A stretch of 64,000 bases of DNA from Blepharisma japonicum (lineage: Eukaryota > Ciliophora > Heterotrichea > Heterotrichida > Blepharismidae), in the NCBI GenBank assembly GCA_949751835.1, contig CATKHK010000043.1, positions 124,001-188,000 on the forward strand. The letters are read 5' to 3'. How positions within the stretch are numbered: the first letter of the stretch is position 1; each line of letters begins with the position of its first letter. The position numbers were made by a program, and so were the translations under genes. Shown piece after piece: positions 20,269 through 31,473 of this stretch. The notes under the pieces were generated by a model. The model ran no database searches and was not told the DNA's origin. It saw nothing but the letters and a program-made list of their open reading frames with translations.

Positions 20269-20811
20269 ATGAGTTGAATATTTAACGCTGTTTTGCCTTC
20301 CTGCTGTACAAGAAGGGAGGTAAATCGACAGGTAAATGAATGTATATCTCCAACCAAATCAGAAGAACAGAACGATGTAATTAAACTCGATATCATAAGT
20401 GAGAGTAACTTCATAGATGCTAGTAATGACTCTTACCGACATTCAAAATCTTTTGATGAACCAAGAGAATGCTACCAAGAAGAAAAAATCCAGTCCGAAT
20501 TTTTAAAAAATTGGGAAATTGAGACACCTGAAACCGCAGATAAACTTACGAGACAAAGCTCGATTACATCAATCAATAGTGTAGATAATGCATGCCTCGT
20601 TTTAGAGCAGTTTAAATGTGCAGAATGCAATCAAACTGCACAAGGATTTTGCGTTGGATGTAGAAATTTACGATATTGTAGGGCTTGCTATGAAAAAGCT
20701 CATAAGAAGGAGCAGGAAAATCATAAATTTTGTGTGTATGCAAGGAAGAAATTTACATCTTCATCAAATGCACTTCGTGCATTGGCTATGCTGAGTTATA
20801 AGAAAAAGTAA
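20269..20811 (+). CDS. B-box-type zinc-finger protein, 180 aa
   Basis: The start is the ATG at 20269, with TGA as Trp at codon 3 (MSWIFNAVLPSCCTRRE). The middle is acidic and Ser-rich. A compact zinc-binding module lies at about residues 121-160: CAEC, then FCVGC, YCRACYEKAHKK and a final H/C pair. The spacing is like a B-box finger. B-box proteins usually mediate protein-protein contacts, and no RING or TRIM partner domain is present. The N-terminal Cys pair might be acylated, but this is speculative. It is divergent from the 233-aa gene, with 141 bp between starts. Confidence 0.65.
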
Positions 20812-21674
20812 ATTTAATATAAAAATTAATATTGTAGTTCTATCAGATTTGGTTTTAAATAGAAAAGAAGTATTCTTTTTAGAGCAGTTAAGAAAATTAA
20901 CACCATTGTGAATTGACTGAAAATATATTTGAATATAAAGTTAAATTGGTAGAAGAAATGAGAAAGCTTCTTAATAGTAGTGTTTATTATTGCACTGATA
21001 TTTTCAATACAAATGCTAGAAAGTTCTTTTTTTCTATGGCATTTTCAGAATATATTTAATGAGCTATTTAGATTAATAGTTTAGAACTTTTATGCATATT
21101 TAAGTCATGTTTATATTTATGTTAATAATCACTATCAAAATCTGGCTTTCTTAGACCTTTAAACAAAAGAATAGATCAAGTTCTGAGTAACGGGAGACTA
21201 TAACTCTAGTCGGAGGGCAAGCAATTTACCCTTACTTCCCAAACTCTTAAGAAATCTCTAGATTTCTCTAACTGAGTCCAAGCAAACGGAGGTCACTTAA
21301 CCGGCTCATCATTTAAGTTGTAGATTAAGTCATATTTAAATGTCATTTGCTTCATAGTCTTTGTGAAAATTAAATGATCAAATATATACCAATTAATTAC
21401 TATTAAAAGCAGCAGATCGATGTATATTTTTTTATATAAATTATATTTTCCTTCTCCAATTAATTATTCCCTCATTAAAAGCAATTTAAAACAGTTGGGT
21501 TTTTTGATTTTTCTTAATTTAGGCTTTACTGATATAATTTTATTTATATATCTCTATATTTTTTTCCTTGATTTGTCTATAAATATTATAAGCAATAATC
21601 ATAAACACTAAAGTGTAACAATACTTGATTCAATATGAGTAATTTAAGAGAAAATCATATGAAAATCTAATAAA
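20812..21674 (+). other. Intergenic region, 863 bp, with a candidate structured RNA
   Basis: The region is AT-rich at both ends. The central stretch near 21170-21316 is more GC-rich and full of complementary segments (see separate entry). A short open stretch at 21420-21611 reads as low-complexity Phe/Leu/Ile and is probably not coding. Confidence 0.6.
21170..21316. ncRNA. Candidate structured RNA (unassigned)
   Basis: This GC-richer island has nested complementarity. GAGT (21185-21188) pairs with ACTC (21243-21246), and GGGA (21192-21195) with TCCC (21237-21240). Inside are a GACT/AGTC hairpin (21196-21211) and a GGG/CCC hairpin (21215-21231). A perfect 7-bp hairpin follows, AGAAATC-TCTA-GATTTCT (21250-21267), and then GGT/ACC (21291-21302). 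I could not match it to U1, U2, U5, U6, U3, SRP, RNase P or telomerase RNA signatures. The strand is undecided. Confidence 0.35.
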
Positions 21675-24600
21675 ATGGATCCTGAACAATTCAATCTCAA
21701 AAAGAACCCCAAAGCTTACATAGACCATCTGGAAAACCAAAATCGCATCCGCAAACAGCTCGAACTCCGCGATCGCGACCATCTTGCCAAAAAGCAAAAA
21801 GAGCAAGGTTTCAACATTTACCTTGGCGGTGCAAATAATGAACGAGTTACAGATCAGCGTAAGCGCGAAAAAGTAGAAAAACTGAGAGAAAAATCCCAAG
21901 AAAGACCTGCAAATTCTCGCAAAAAATGAGGAAACCCCAGCTTTCCTATTCCGTCAGTCCCTTCATTATCAAATGCGCATCCAGATGCTTATGAACAAAA
22001 TTCTGACCCAGAATACTCTGACTCCTTTGAAGAAGACGAAGAAGAAGTTGAAGAAATTAAGCCTTTAAACATCAAAATGCCTCCCAAAACAGACCTAAAG
22101 CAGTCAATTATCCAAAAAATCAGTCAATTAGACGAGGCAAAACTTGAAAAATTGTCAAGATTTTTGGATTCTTTACAAGAAGAGCCTCAATTTGAAGGAG
22201 ATGAAAACCCCTTTGAGGTGAAACCTTCAGAAAAGCAGCAGTCTTTTACTAGCCCAAAGCCAAAACCTGTGATTCATAAGCACAAAAGGCCATATTCTAG
22301 CAAAGGAAACGAGGAAAAAAAAGAGTTCACAGAAATCGAGCTTAGGGTGCTTTCGACTTGGGGCCATGCCCATCTGATTGGACTTACTGAAATTGAAGCT
22401 TTTAATGAAAATTCAGAAAACATTAGGCTAAATCCTTCAAATATCCAGATAAAAAATACAGGACAGGGGGTGCTATCAAACCCTAGCAAGCTTGTGGATG
22501 GAGAAAAATATACAGAAGACGAAAAACATATGTGGCTTGGTCCTATGCCTGAGCCACCTAATAATCTAGTAATTGTGCTGACTTTGCCATCATCTGAAAA
22601 TATTGCTGCGTTAAGGCTGTGAAATTATAATAAAAGCTTGCTGGATTCAGTTAAAGGGGTAAGAGAGCTGGAAGTGTGAAAGGATGGCAAAATTGTATGG
22701 GAAGGTACTGTGAACCGTGGCAGTGGAAACCGAGATGATGACTATTACACAGATATACCGCTAATTCTGAATTTTTCTATAAAAAATGAAGAAGAAATCC
22801 CTGAAGATGTAAAACAAGAAAATTTTGAAGAGAAACCTTCATCAGCTCCAATGTGGCTGCAAGGGAAACCAATGATTAAAGAAGAGAAAAAAGAAGATGA
22901 CAAGCTTCGACCTGTCGCAAGTGTCCCCAGAGTGAGGCATAACCAGCCATTTGAAATAGTCCAAGAAGAAAACAAAAAAATAGAAACAAGCGACTATCAT
23001 TTGTCGCCAGCTGTATTAAATTTCAAAAAATCTAGCGTAACGACTAGAGAGAAAAAACAAATCCAAAACGATTTTAATGAGCCAGCATTGATTCCTGAGC
23101 CAACTTTAAAGCTGTTAGGACTTAACACGAAAAAAAAGCATGTGGCTGCTGAACCTTTAAAAGAGAGCTTGGACTCTTTGGAATATTTTAAAATTACTAA
23201 TGAGAGTAGAATAAAAAGAGACACACAGGTAAAATCGAAGCCGCTAGAAGAAATATTAGAAGTGAAAATAGAAAAGCCAAGGGAAAAGCCACAGGATCCA
23301 CTTGATGATGCACTTGATAGGTTCATTGTGGAGCAAGCAGCGCCAAAGCCACAAAACTATGAAGAGCAGAAAATCCCGAGCTACCCAAAGGGACAAATGC
23401 TAAAATTCAAAATTCTTTCAACGTGGGGGGATACTCATTATGTAGGGCTCTGTGGAATTGAATTATTTGACCAACTTGGAAATCTAATTAAGTTTAAAGA
23501 CCCAGCTAAGCAGATTTCAGCTGAACCTGCAGATGTAAATGTCCTGCCTGGGTATGGCACTGATCCTCGAACAGTTGACAAGCTTCTTGATGGCACAAAC
23601 TGAACATGTGACGATTTACATGTATGGCTAGCTCCTTTTACCCAAGGTCAGTTCAATTTAATATACATAAATCTGTTAAGCCCAGTCGCCCTTTCTATGA
23701 TCCGTATATGGAATTACAACAAATCCCGTATCCACTCTTACAGAGGTGTAAAAAATTTAGAAATCAGCTTTGACAACAAAAATATCATTTTTTCTGGAGA
23801 AATTTCTATTGCTCCTGGCAGAATGAAGGACGCAGACCAGCACTGTGAGTATATCATGTTTACCAAAGATGATGGCATTTTAAAAAGAATAGAAAAAAAC
23901 GACTGGGTGAAAGATTTTGATCATAATGAAGTAGATCAAGAACTGATGTCCACAATAAGGCTGCAAATGAGACCAGGCACTGCAAGTAGGGAGCAAGGAA
24001 AAATAGAAATCCAGCCAAGAAGGATTGGGGAAGATGGGAGACCTTTGACATCAGCCATTGTAGCACCACCTCCTCCTGTATCTTCAAAGACTTCTGTAGT
24101 AGGGCGAAAAATCAGGATTTTAATTTTGGAAACTTGGGGTGATTCTTTTTATGTTGGCTTGACTGGTTTACAGGTCTATGGAAGAGATGGTCCAATTGAG
24201 ATCCAGAGGAACTGAATTGATGCTACTCCAAGAGATATGAACGTAATTCCTGGATACTCTGGAGACTATCGAACCCTTGATAAGCTTATTAACACCAGAA
24301 ACCGTACTACAGATGACCACAATATGTGGCTTATCCCATACTCTCAAGGAAAATACCATTTTATTGACATTGATTTACAAGATATGACCCATATCTCAGG
24401 AATTAATTTTTGGAATTATAACAAAAACCCTGAAGACACTGCAAGAGGGGTAAAAAGAATTTTACTATACATTGATGGAAAATGCATTACCTCAGATGCA
24501 GGAATTGCTTTAAGAAAAGCTCCTGGGCACGCAGAATATGACTTTGGGCAGCTCATTAGTTTACCTTATAGTGATGGCTGGAATGATGATTTAATCACGC

Positions 24601-25313
24601 CCTTATCCAGACCTATTTTTGCGAGCCAATTAGTTTTACAAGATTATGAGACTCCTTATCTACCATGTGGGTTTATACTGAAATTAAGGCTATTTTCTAC
24701 ATGGGGAGACATGCATTATATCGGAATGAATGGAATTGAGTTATATGACCAAAAAGGAAGGCCTATCCTATTTAACCAAACTATTGGCTGCTCAATCTCA
24801 GCAAATCCTTCTTCTATTAGAGAGCTTCCAGATAACTCAAACGATGTAAGAACTCCTGACAAACTAATTGATGGGATTAATAACACAGCTGACGATAAAC
24901 ATATGTGGCTTGCTCCATTCCGCAATGCTTCTTCTTATTATTCAGCATTAGAAGGCCCTAGTAAGCCTAATGAAATCACAATAACTTTTGATAAACAAAT
25001 TTGTATTGGCTATATTCGGCTGTGGAATTATTCGAAGACACCAACAAGAGGCGCAAAGGATTTTGAGATTTTATTAGATGATATTTTACTTTATAAGGGG
25101 GTTATGAAACAGGCTGGAGGAGCAAGGGATTGGAGCTGTATAGTGCTGTTTACGGGAGATCAAGGTGTTATTGGAAGGTCGACTGAGTTGATTTATAGAG
25201 ATCAGACGGAAGGGAAGGGGAGTGTATTATTATATAATGAAGGGAGACTAGTAGGAGGAGTGGAAGAAACCAAAGTGGTAGCAGCGAGACCACAAACGAG
25301 TGTTGCATTTTAG
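21675..25313 (+). CDS. KATNIP: KATNIP (katanin-interacting protein) homologue, 1212 aa
   Basis: KATNIP binds katanin and sits at basal bodies and ciliary microtubules. The reading frame is continuous over 1213 codons if TGA is Trp. Four copies of the family's domain are visible: 'ELRVLSTWGHAHLIGL' (about residue 222), 'KFKILSTWGDTHYVGL' (about 577), 'RILILETWGDSFYVGL' (about 813) and 'KLRLFSTWGDMHYIGM' (about 1003). Each copy continues with elements such as 'DKLIDG', 'MWLAPF' and 'IRIWNYNKS'. In this last motif the Trp is encoded by TGA in the first copy. The linkers between copies 1 and 2 are acidic and Lys-rich. The N-terminus holds a short charged helix. Confidence 0.9.
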
Positions 25314-25876
25314 AGTAATTAATTTATCTTCATATTTATATCTTTGTAATCAATACTATAGATTTATCTTAATTATCATTTTACAAGAAATTCTATCTTT
25401 AGATTATCTATAATTATATAAGGCCAAAAAGTATAACCTGATTAAGGATCAGGCTTGAGAGATGATAAGCACTTATATTTAATTGAAAGAAATGAATTTA
25501 GTTTTTATGCTGATTTTCAATGAACTTCTCATTTTTAGCATAAAGATCTTCATTTGTTTAGCCAACTAATTCTCAATTTTCAGTTGCATCTGAAAAGTTT
25601 ATTCATAGCAATGAAGATATTAAAAATTGACTTTGATCCATATACTAATTTTAAGAGAACTTGCACAGGTTTGGCAGCTTAGATTTTGTTACAGCATATT
25701 TAATATAAAAGCAGATTTAATCATTAACCTTAATTATTTAAGTTTACTTACAAAGTGTAAAATAAGATGCAACTAATTATGATATGCATTTATCTTATTA
25801 TCTTACATAAACAATAAACCTTCTTTCCGAATTAAAATTTAATAGAAAATCGCAATGCAATTTCTCTTTATTAAGC
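25314..25876. other. Intergenic region, 563 bp
   Basis: An AT-rich gap between the convergent ends of KATNIP and the LRR gene. It holds a 6-bp hairpin CCTGAT-TAAGG-ATCAGG near 25437-25453. An 8-bp inverted repeat, TTTATGCT (25504-25511) with AGCATAAA (25537-25544), is separated by 25 bp. Neither matches a known RNA gene that I recognise. Confidence 0.5.
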
Positions 25877-26590
25877 TTATTTAGCCTCAGGGTTCTTTGG
25901 TTTGTTTAACGAAACATTCGGCAGCGCATTTTGGATTTCCTGCAAGTCTCTCTCTTTGACATCATCAAAATAAAACTCTTCCAATGTTTTTACTTGGCTT
26001 AACGTCTTCGAAAGTTTCTTAATTCCTCTCGAACTTATATTATTTCCTTTGAGATTAATCACTTTCAATCCTTCAAATTCACTCAAATTTTCCAAAATTT
26101 CCCCTAGACTATCACTTCCAAAGCCATTCCCTTCCAAATTCAAAACTTTTAAGCTCTTCATATAAGAAATTGGCCCTGCAATCGCCGTCATTCCTTCATC
26201 CCCGAGCTGATTATCAGCAATAGTCAGCACTTTTAAGTTCGTCAGCCTTGCAAGCTCATTGGCTAACTTTTGTGCTCCAACGGTCCCTATTTGGTTATTC
26301 CTTAAGGTCAATTCTTGTAGCTCTGAAAGCTCTGGTATTAAAAGTGCGACTAATTTTGAGCCTTTGTCAGATAGTTCTCTATTTTCAATTCTGATTTGTT
26401 TTATTTTTTTGGCATTTCCTCTCAGAAATTGGATATAGTATTCTTTAAGCTCAGCAAGCATTGTGGATTCATGCTTAGTGAAGGCGACACCGACTGGGGA
26501 GTCTGACATGTCAGCTTTGAAGGCGAGATTTTCTTCTCCTTTGTCTAAAACACCCTTAATGCAGGTACATTGAGACAGAACGTTTCCCAT
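25877..26590 (-). CDS. Leucine-rich-repeat protein with N-myristoylation signal, 237 aa
   Basis: The start MGNVLSQC is a strong N-myristoylation signal (Gly2, Ser6) with Cys8 and Cys10 as possible palmitoylation sites, so membrane attachment is likely. From about residue 64 there are five or six leucine-rich repeats of the RNase-inhibitor type (LxxLxLxxNxIxxxGxxxLAxxL), e.g. 'LQELTLRNNQIGTVGAQKLA'. The C-terminus is Pro/Asn/Lys-rich. Proteins with RI-type repeats act as scaffolds or as GTPase regulators such as RanGAP, but the catalytic Arg of RanGAP is not apparent. The partner is unknown. Confidence 0.75.
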   Translation of the reverse strand: MGNVLSQCTCIKGVLDKGEENLAFKADMSDSPVGVAFTKHESTMLAELKEYYIQFLRGNAKKIKQIRIENRELSDKGSKLVALLIPELSELQELTLRNNQIGTVGAQKLANELARLTNLKVLTIADNQLGDEGMTAIAGPISYMKSLKVLNLEGNGFGSDSLGEILENLSEFEGLKVINLKGNNISSRGIKKLSKTLSQVKTLEEFYFDDVKERDLQEIQNALPNVSLNKPKNPEAK

Positions 26591-26702
26591 TATTTAAAAA
26601 ACCACGGATAATATGGTGAATTTGTTGGGATACTGAATTTTATAAGAAACTTTATTTTTTGGGAAATTTTTATTCTAAATGATTACGATAAAATTATAAA
26701 TA

Positions 26703-27413
26703 TTATTTAGCTATTGCCTTTCTATGCTTTAGTGCCTTTCTCGCTCTTACATATATTTTATCCCTAACAAATGGTTTAATAGCTAAATTCTCTATGCATA
26801 CAACGATCAATGAAAAACAGCCACTGGTATAATGTGAAGAGACTTCATTGATCACAACATTATTAAACTCAATAAATCCTTCTTCGTTCTGCTTTGATTC
26901 TGTGGTCCCTCTAATTATCTTTTTTCCTGAAATGTTTGAGTATAATATTGTTGGTGGCTCATCGGCGCTGGCTAAAATGATTCTGAAAATTTTGTTTCCT
27001 TGAAGCTTTTCTGTGGAGTTTTCGATAGTTTTGACTGAGAACTTCAACTGAAACCCCCTTTCCTTATAAACGCGGGCTGGGAAAGGTTTTTCCAGTTGCA
27101 AAGCTAGGGGAAAAGGCTCACTTTTTTGGACCCTCCAGAGCTGTTCAAAAACCAAGTCTTTGTGCTCGTCTGTAAGGTACTGATTTTTATCGTTGGATGA
27201 AATTGTCTTTGCTAATGCAGAGACTGAGTCGAGTTCCTTCTGAACCTTTTGGTAATTTAATAACAATTGGTACATGAAGGTATTGCTTTGGTTTAAGATG
27301 GCTTCTGACAACTGTAAATCGACAGATGAGGGGCAATTTTGAGATTGCCAAGTATTGTAAATGTAACACTCTGTATGCGAACAAGGCGAGTTATTAGAAA
27401 ATAGCAAGCACAT
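26703..27413 (-). CDS. Hypothetical protein with a beta-rich C-terminal domain, 236 aa
   Basis: Unrecognised. The N-terminal 100 residues contain several Cys and a helical stretch (LLLNYQKVQKELDSVS). The C-terminal 130 residues alternate hydrophobic and polar residues ('FQLKFSVKTIEN', 'FRIILASADEPP', 'GFIEFNNVVINEV', 'GCFSLIVVCIENL'), which suggests an Ig-like or C2-like beta-sandwich ending in a basic tail. No active-site motif is visible. It lies 113 bp upstream of the LRR gene on the same strand. Confidence 0.6.
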   Translation of the reverse strand: MCLLFSNNSPCSHTECYIYNTWQSQNCPSSVDLQLSEAILNQSNTFMYQLLLNYQKVQKELDSVSALAKTISSNDKNQYLTDEHKDLVFEQLWRVQKSEPFPLALQLEKPFPARVYKERGFQLKFSVKTIENSTEKLQGNKIFRIILASADEPPTILYSNISGKKIIRGTTESKQNEEGFIEFNNVVINEVSSHYTSGCFSLIVVCIENLAIKPFVRDKIYVRARKALKHRKAIAK

Positions 27414-27747
27414 ATTGATTAATAGGAATCATTAAAATAGGAATAGTATTATACAAATTTTCTAGACGGAAAGATATTATACAAATTTTTTTAAATATTA
27501 TAAACATCATTATATTAAATGTTTAATATATTAAATATTATATTTTATTATTCAAAAAATAATTATTCTTAACAATAGTTTTTACTTTTTTAATATGTTT
27601 ATCTGATTCAAATAACAATTTAGTTAATTAAATTAATATTATTTTTTATTATCATAAGTTTAAGCTCGCTTATAATAAAAATTTTATATTTAATCCTTGA
27701 GTTTCCATTTTCTTTAATTTCTTATTTTATATATTTTTTAATTTCAC
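27414..27747. other. Intergenic region, 334 bp
   Basis: A very AT-rich divergent gap that should hold the promoters of the 236-aa gene (minus) and the potassium channel gene (plus). I see no RNA gene or repeat. Confidence 0.6.
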
Positions 27748-29994
27748 ATGGCAAAAGTTGTCCCTTATGAAGATTCTAATGTAAATACAATTCGTCTTCA
27801 AGATAGAAGGAAATCAGCTGCTATAATAGTTGACGATCGTCGAAGCTCAAACGTCGTAAATCAAGTTAGGCCTAGCATTGATAGACGAAAATCCGAGGTC
27901 CTAAGCAGATACTCTTTTCACAGAAATTCATTTGAGCATAGTATTGAAGAGTCAATAAAGCCTGACACCACCAGAGGTTATCATAGAGACTTAAATTCCT
28001 CTGACGAAGAAATCAGAGAAAATATACACAATTTAATTCAAAATAAAGACTTGCATGACCATGAAGACAAAGAAAATCGATCAGAAGTATTAAGTTTAAT
28101 TAATATCAACCAGCGATTTCACTCCAAATCAGAAGCAGCATTGCTTGCAAGTGAAAGCGAGCTTAATACCCCTTCAGTTTCTGTGCATAGGGCTTCCATT
28201 GAATGTACACCAAATACGCCGATGAATAGTAAGCCAATTCCAAAGTGTTTATTTGTTCCTGATTCTTTATTTGGAAATATGTGAAATACTGTGATTATTC
28301 TCTCTCTTATTTATACTGCAACATTTATGCCTTTTCTTGTAGCTTTTTATGACTCAGAAAATGAAATTTGACAAGGGTTTGATATAGCGATTGACTCGAT
28401 ATTTTTGTTGGATTTGCTGGTCAACTTTAATATGGCTTTTTATAGTGAGGATGGAGAATTGGTGACTGATAGGAAAATTATTGTCAAAACTTATCTGAAA
28501 ACATGATTTGCGCTTGATTTAACTGCATCTTTCCCTTTTTCATTTATATCTATATCAAACGGCTCAAATGGTTCAGATAAATTTGTAAAACTAGCAAAAA
28601 TCCCAAGAATTTATAGAATTATCAGATTTCTCCGAGTTATTAAAATCGCTAAGGCTGCTCGATTTACCCAGACATACCAAGAGGTGCTAGAACGATTAAA
28701 TATTACTGCTACTGCAGTTAGAGGATTTAAGTTCTTTTTCATAATTGCTTTACTTCTACACCTAATAAGCTGTTTATGATATTTTGATGCAAGAATTGAA
28801 GACTTCAATTGGGAAACTTGGGTTATGAGATATGACCTAATGGACACAACTGAAGACGACAAATATTTATGATGCATTTACTGAGCAATCACAGTAATGG
28901 ATACTATTGGTTACGGAGATATTGTCCCTGTAATGCTGAGTGAAAAAATTATCTGCCTTGTTTGGCTATTTTTCGGAGTTTCCTTCTATTCCTACACAAT
29001 TAGTAATCTTTCCGTCATTTTCTACAACATGAACACAAGGAACAACTACATTCAAAGAAAAGAAGAATTTCTCAAAGAATTTGCCAAAAATGTAAAACTC
29101 CCAAAATCACTATTAAACCAAGTGAAGTATTACGTAAGATACAACTACAAGCATAATGTCTTTTCTTGGTCAGATATGAATAATTTTTTAAAAGAACTAC
29201 CATCAAAACTCTATACAAAAGTTTATAAACATATTTTTAAAGATGTCCTGGACAATGTAAATTTTTTCAAAAATAAACCTCCAGCGTTTATTTCAGAAAT
29301 AATGCCACTTATGAAATCTGTTGTGGTGCATGAAGGATATGAACTTTATCCTTATGGATCTACACCAAGAGATATTTTTTTTCTGCTTAAAGGAAGAGTC
29401 AGGGCAAAAGACAAACATGATTCTATTTTATTTTCTTATGTAAGAGGCTCGTATTTTGGAGAAATTGAGCTTTTATTTAAAACTGACAGAAAATCAACTA
29501 CACAAGTAGAAGAAACTGCGAATTTATTGAAAATTGATGGGCAAGACTTTTTAGCTGTGCTAGAAAGATTCCCAGAAATTAAATCAGAGGTTTATGAACT
29601 CGCAGAGAAGCGTTTAGCATACTATGAAGAGCGTAAAAGTGAATTAAAAAAATTGAGAGACGAGTGTGACACAAATGACATTTTTCCACAAGCTTCGACA
29701 CAGCTATCAGACATAAAACCTATTGTAGAGGATATAATGAAAATACAGGACGAAAAGCCAGACGATCCAAGCATAAAAATAGAAGATAATAATATAGATG
29801 AAGAACAAGCTTGTCAAGAAATGATCGCAAAAATCAAAAAAACTGTAGTTGATATTAAAAAGAAAACATCTGAAGTCAGTGATTTTTATTATGAAGTTTT
29901 TAAATTAAAAAGAGAGCAGGAGAAGACACTTCAAATGCTGAATGAAGTGATTGAGTTAATCCGGAAGAAAAAACTCAAAAAACCAGAAATATAG
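27748..29994 (+). CDS. Voltage-gated potassium channel with cyclic-nucleotide-binding domain (EAG/HCN-like), 748 aa
   Basis: The frame runs through several TGA codons read as Trp, among them conserved Trp positions in the membrane domain ('KTWFALDL' and 'YWAITVMDTIGYGD'). After a 170-residue disordered N-terminus come six membrane segments, S4 with regularly spaced Arg/Lys ('PRIYRIIRFLRVIKIAK', about residues 287-303), and the potassium filter TIGYGD at 386-391. A C-linker follows, then a cyclic-nucleotide-binding domain from about 520 to 640 with 'YFGEIELLF'. The cassette that normally reads RTATV is here RKSTT, so ligand affinity is uncertain. The C-terminus is a charged coiled coil. Such channels set ciliary membrane potential and motility in ciliates. 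Confidence 0.92.
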
Positions 29995-30326
29995 CGAGCT
30001 GTGGTATATTAATAAAATAAATTCTTTGTAATTTGGAAATTTGGTTATGGTTTTGAATAATGCACAAATCCAGGCCCGAAAATCTCTTTGTACTTTTTCT
30101 CTTTCTCTGCTCGAAATTTGAGTAATCAGCAAAATCTCGATTGTATTTCATAGTTCTTTTCTATAAATAAGCTATTAATTTCTTTAATTTTGATCCTTGC
30201 TGACAACTTCAATCCACAGTAAAGTTATTTTCTTCTTTGAATACTTTTGAGAACTATTTATTTCATGGATTTATAAGCCGTGAGAAATTTAAGGTGGTAT
30301 TTATGTATATGGCATAAATTAGGAAG
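29995..30326. other. Intergenic region, 332 bp
   Basis: A gap between the channel stop and the Alba start. It is AT-rich with short pyrimidine runs; I see no gene or RNA. Confidence 0.6.
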
Positions 30327-30650
30327 ATGGAAGAAAAGCTTATCAAAGTCAGCCTCAAAAGAAAATACACATCTTTCGTCTACCAAGCTAAGGAAATCTT
30401 AAAAGAACAGAGTCAAGTTGAACTCCATGGCTTGGGAGAGGCTACTGCTAACACTATCAGAGCAGCCGAAATGTTATGCTCATTAGGATACGCAACTTTG
30501 GAAAAATTCGAGACTGTAAGCGTATCTGAAGAAGATCACGGTGGTGTCAGCAGAAGCAGAGCTAAAGCTATTATTATCTTAAATAAAGCACCAACTTTCG
30601 ATAAGGCATATGCGGAGTTTGAAAGCAATAAGACCACCAAGAAAGAATAA
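30327..30650 (+). CDS. Alba-family nucleic-acid-binding protein, 107 aa
   Basis: A single Alba domain. The 'VELHGLGEATANTIRAAEML' segment is the family's hallmark. Basic N-terminal residues (LKRKYTSF) and the beta-hairpin 'SRSRAKAIIILNKAP' follow. The length fits stand-alone eukaryotic Alba proteins (RPP20/RPP25-like or Mdp2-type), which bind RNase P/MRP RNA, mRNA or chromatin. Which one applies is not decidable here. There is no intron or TGA. Confidence 0.85.
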   Translation: MEEKLIKVSLKRKYTSFVYQAKEILKEQSQVELHGLGEATANTIRAAEMLCSLGYATLEKFETVSVSEEDHGGVSRSRAKAIIILNKAPTFDKAYAEFESNKTTKKE

Positions 30651-31272
30651 TTTAGTGCTTAACTAGTCATTCTACTCAATTTTGTGGTAAAATAAATAAA
30701 TAAGTGTTAGAATGATGCTGAGGAATGAAAAATAAATTCTTAAATTGCATTTTGATAAAATAGATGGACAATTTCTTATTAAATAGCTGGAAAATAGGAA
30801 TTTAGATAATAATTATTGATTTTTTTTTTAAGGACGTTAAACTCATAAGTTAGCTTACTAATTGGCGTTAAATCAAGTAGATATTAATTATTTGGGATAT
30901 ACCTTTAAAACTTTAGAAAAGAAGTTCAATAGGATAAGTTATTTAGCTCTTTGGCCTATAATTTATATCTTTGGAGGTATATTAATTATTTCTAAATTTG
31001 AGAGGATTTTATCATTTTTACAAATGCAATTTTCAATATATTATAACCAATTTTGAATATTTCTTTTTTAAATCAAAGATATAGCTCAAGCTGACTTACC
31101 CTTAAATTTTTTAATATTTTACGATAGCTAAGACTGCATAAATACACCATATATTAATAGGATACCTCTTGACATAGCAAAAAAACGAATACTAAATTTT
31201 ATTAATTTCTATCTTCTAAAGCCAAGTAAAAATCAAAGTTTGGGTTTTTATCTTTAATTAATCTTATAATGA
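30651..31272. other. Intergenic region, 622 bp
   Basis: An AT-rich stretch between the Alba stop and the small 66-aa gene's end. A short open stretch at 30862-31056 lacks an ATG and has low-complexity composition, so I do not call it. No RNA signature is recognised. Confidence 0.55.
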
Positions 31273-31473
31273 TTAGCTTGCAGTGTTATCTTCTGCACCT
31301 ACATTTGCTTCATTATCCATGCCTTTAACAAGTGGGCTGCTTTCTGAAATATTTCCTTGATCTTTAAGAGAAGTAACCATTTCTTGACCAGTTGGGCAGC
31401 AAATTAGATTGAGGATGCTTTCTATATAGTCAACTTCTGAAGTAGTTGCAGAGTATTTTTGAGATTGATCCAT
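31273..31473 (-). CDS. Small acidic hypothetical protein, 66 aa
   Basis: A short open frame with a genuine ATG at 31471-31473 and TAA stop. It is acidic and Ser/Glu/Asp-rich with one CC pair, and has no membrane segment. The codon use and composition look like the neighbours', unlike the surrounding AT-rich gap, which argues for a real small gene. It could instead be chance. Confidence 0.4.
   Translation of the reverse strand: MDQSQKYSATTSEVDYIESILNLICCPTGQEMVTSLKDQGNISESSPLVKGMDNEANVGAEDNTAS

Noticed and set aside
21170-21316. Identity as U1, SRP, RNase P or telomerase RNA
   Set aside because: The required signatures (ACUUACC 5' end, SRP helix 8 loop, P4 consensus, telomere template) are not found.
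21420-21611. Open frame rich in Phe, Leu and Ile
   Set aside because: Low-complexity AT-driven sequence without motif; such frames are expected by chance in this composition.
25437-25560. C/D-box snoRNA in the gap after KATNIP
   Set aside because: Sequences near GATGATA and CTGA occur, but the C box is not canonical and no terminal stem pairs the ends.
30862-31056. Open frame with one hydrophobic segment after the Alba gene
   Set aside because: It starts at TTG rather than ATG and has no supporting motif or neighbour evidence.
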